Made by a program: the position numbers and the translations under genes. From contig NZ_JAIVAL010000001.1 in NCBI RefSeq assembly GCF_020171985.1, forward strand, positions 744,001 to 808,000: a stretch of DNA of 64,000 nucleotides, read 5' to 3'. Positions 62,594 through 64,000 of this stretch are shown here, piece after piece. Within the stretch, counting starts at the first letter, position 1. Each line of letters begins with the position of its first letter. The notes below the pieces were generated by a model. It was not told where the DNA came from and ran no database searches. It was given only the letters and a program-made list of their open reading frames with translations. The DNA is from Halobacillus halophilus. GTDB lineage: Bacteria; Bacillota; Bacilli; Bacillales; Halobacillaceae.

Positions 62594-64000
62594 TTACTTT
62601 GCATCATACCAGGTAGATCCATAGGAATAATCTACTTTCAACGGAACGTCTAGTTCTACAGTTTGTTCCATTACTGATGCAACCACTTCTTTCAACTGTT
62701 CCACTTCTTCTCTCGGTGCTTCTAATATCAATTCATCATGTACTTGTAACAGCATCTTAGCCTCCAGCTTTTCTTCTGCTAGCCGTTGTTCAAGATCAAT
62801 CATCGCTTTTTTGATCACGTCAGCAGCACTTCCCTGAATGGGAGTGTTCATAGCCGTACGCTCTGCCGCATTACGACGGTTAAAATTACGGCTGGTCAGC
62901 TCAGGAAGATACCTCCTTCTATTCATGAAGGTGGTAACGTAACCGACCTGTTTTGCTTCCTGAACTGTCTCTTCCATATAGGTTTTAACCCCCGGATAGC
63001 TCTCCAGGTACTTATCAATGAATGCTTGAGCCTCTTTACGCGGAATATCAAGGCTTTGGGATAATCCGTAATCACTAATTCCATAAACAATTCCAAAGTT
63101 TACTGCTTTAGCCTGTCTCCTCATTTCACTCGTAACGTCTTCTTTGGCAACACCAAACACTTCACTTGCTGTCTGTGTGTGAATGTCCTGCCCTTCGCGG
63201 AAAGCCTCAATGAGTTTCTCATCTTGTGCAATGTGCGCGAGTACACGAAGTTCAATTTGGGAATAGTCACTGGCAAAAATAACCCAATTTTCTTTTGAAG
63301 GAATAAAAGCCTGACGAATTTTGCGTCCTTCCTCTAATCGAATCGGGATATTTTGGAGATTTGGTTCAGTTGAACTTAAACGTCCGGTTTGAGTTAAAGC
63401 TTGATTAAAACGTGTATGGATCTTATGAGTATCCTCGTTAATCACCTTAAGCAGTCCTTCAATGTAAGTGGACTTCAGTTTACCCAACTGACGATACATT
63501 AGAATTTTGGAAATAATTTCATGCTGGTCTTCTAATTGTTCAAGTACATCAGCAGAGGTCGAATACCCGGTCTTCGTTTTCTTAATAACTGGCAAGTTCA
63601 GCTTTTCGAACAATATAGGACCGAGTTGTTTTGGAGAGTTCAAATTGAAAGATTCTCCGGCAAGCTCAAAAATATCTTTCTCTATTGCACTAAGTCTGCT
63701 TTCCAATTCAGCTCCCATTTCCTCTAAACGTTCTTGGTCTACACGTACTCCTCTATGCTCCATTCTCCCTAGAATTAAAGCAAGAGGCATCTCTAAATCC
63801 ATATACAAATTGTACTGTTCTTTATTTTTCAATTCATTTTCTACTGTGTCTTTAAGTTTATAGACCATGTCTGCTTTCCTGCTAATATGTTCATAAAAGA
63901 CTTCATCATCTTCAGGACGCTTCACTTTAGCGCCTTTTCCATAAACCTCTTCGTCATATTTAACTTTGCTTTCTCCCATCCGATGACTGATAGCTGGAAT
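62594..64000 (-). CDS. polA: DNA polymerase I (3' part, 5' end beyond window)
   Basis: The last 468 codons of PolA; the frame is open through position 64000, so the internal ATG at 63979 is not a start. The fragment covers the end of the (inactive-type) 3'-5' exonuclease region and the polymerase domain with motif A (DYSQIELRVLAHI), motif B (RRQAKAVNFGIVYGISDYG) and motif C (LQVHDELILEA). It functions in repair and Okazaki fragment processing. It is upstream of mutM as in B. subtilis. Confidence 0.96.
   Translation of the reverse strand: MPAISHRMGESKVKYDEEVYGKGAKVKRPEDDEVFYEHISRKADMVYKLKDTVENELKNKEQYNLYMDLEMPLALILGRMEHRGVRVDQERLEEMGAELESRLSAIEKDIFELAGESFNLNSPKQLGPILFEKLNLPVIKKTKTGYSTSADVLEQLEDQHEIISKILMYRQLGKLKSTYIEGLLKVINEDTHKIHTRFNQALTQTGRLSSTEPNLQNIPIRLEEGRKIRQAFIPSKENWVIFASDYSQIELRVLAHIAQDEKLIEAFREGQDIHTQTASEVFGVAKEDVTSEMRRQAKAVNFGIVYGISDYGLSQSLDIPRKEAQAFIDKYLESYPGVKTYMEETVQEAKQVGYVTTFMNRRRYLPELTSRNFNRRNAAERTAMNTPIQGSAADVIKKAMIDLEQRLAEEKLEAKMLLQVHDELILEAPREEVEQLKEVVASVMEQTVELDVPLKVDYSYGSTWYDAK

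Noticed and set aside
1-64000. Prophage, insertion sequence, CRISPR or integron in the window
   Set aside because: No transposase, integrase, regular repeat array or phage structural gene was seen; nearly all genes are core Bacillaceae genes.

Overview
The window is a chromosomal segment of a Gram-positive, spore-forming Bacillaceae. This is inferred from the sporulation and germination genes (sda, gerE, gerM, sspI, ytxC, ytaF), strong GGAGG-type ribosome binding sites, T-box leaders, and gene order that largely follows the Bacillus subtilis region from engB/lon to polA. Acidic proteins and several small membrane genes fit a moderately halophilic or alkaliphilic genus near Halobacillus, Thalassobacillus or Virgibacillus; the genus is inference. 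Most genes lie on the minus strand, so the window reads 'backwards' from polA (right edge, cut) to engB (left edge, cut).

Left block (1-6805, minus): ysoA, tig, clpX, lon, engB, a protein folding and quality-control cluster. The lonB gene found between clpX and lonA in B. subtilis is absent.

Accessory block (6806-15760): this part is not in B. subtilis order. It holds a 46-aa Sda checkpoint gene with a palindrome in its leader, several small membrane or hypothetical proteins, the quinol oxidase operon qoxABCD followed by a short QoxD-like paralogue, a secreted M28 aminopeptidase (YwaD-like), an orphan 85-aa protein, and tRNA-Arg(TCT) and tRNA-Gly(TCC).

Middle block (15840-35345): ysnB, rdgB, rph, gerM, racE, ysmB and gerE (with a sigma-K-type promoter). 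A ComP/ComA-like two-component system sits where B. subtilis has ysmA and has no pheromone gene beside it. Then come sdhCAB, yslB, uvrC, trxA and the fatty-acid degradation group lcfA, fadR, fadB, etfB, etfA with a near-consensus FadR operator.

Right block (35460-64000): a structured intergenic segment, a 26-residue membrane microprotein, yshE, mutS2, polX, zapA-cvpA, rnhC, T-box controlled pheST, a SpoU-type methyltransferase, sspI, an M42 peptidase, a dUTPase, ysdB (sigma-W-type promoter), a VTT-domain protein, ysdA, infC-rpmI-rplT (AUU start codon and L20-type leader), T-box controlled thrS, ytxC, dnaI, dnaB, nrdR, a conserved unknown, speH, gapB (two CcpN-like boxes), coaE, ytaF, mutM and the 3' part of polA.

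No CRISPR array, prophage, transposase or insertion sequence was seen. The least explained items are the pheromone-less ComP/ComA pair, the two structured or coding-like intergenic stretches at 15281-15450 and 35470-35635, the 26-aa microprotein, and the truncated QoxD paralogue.
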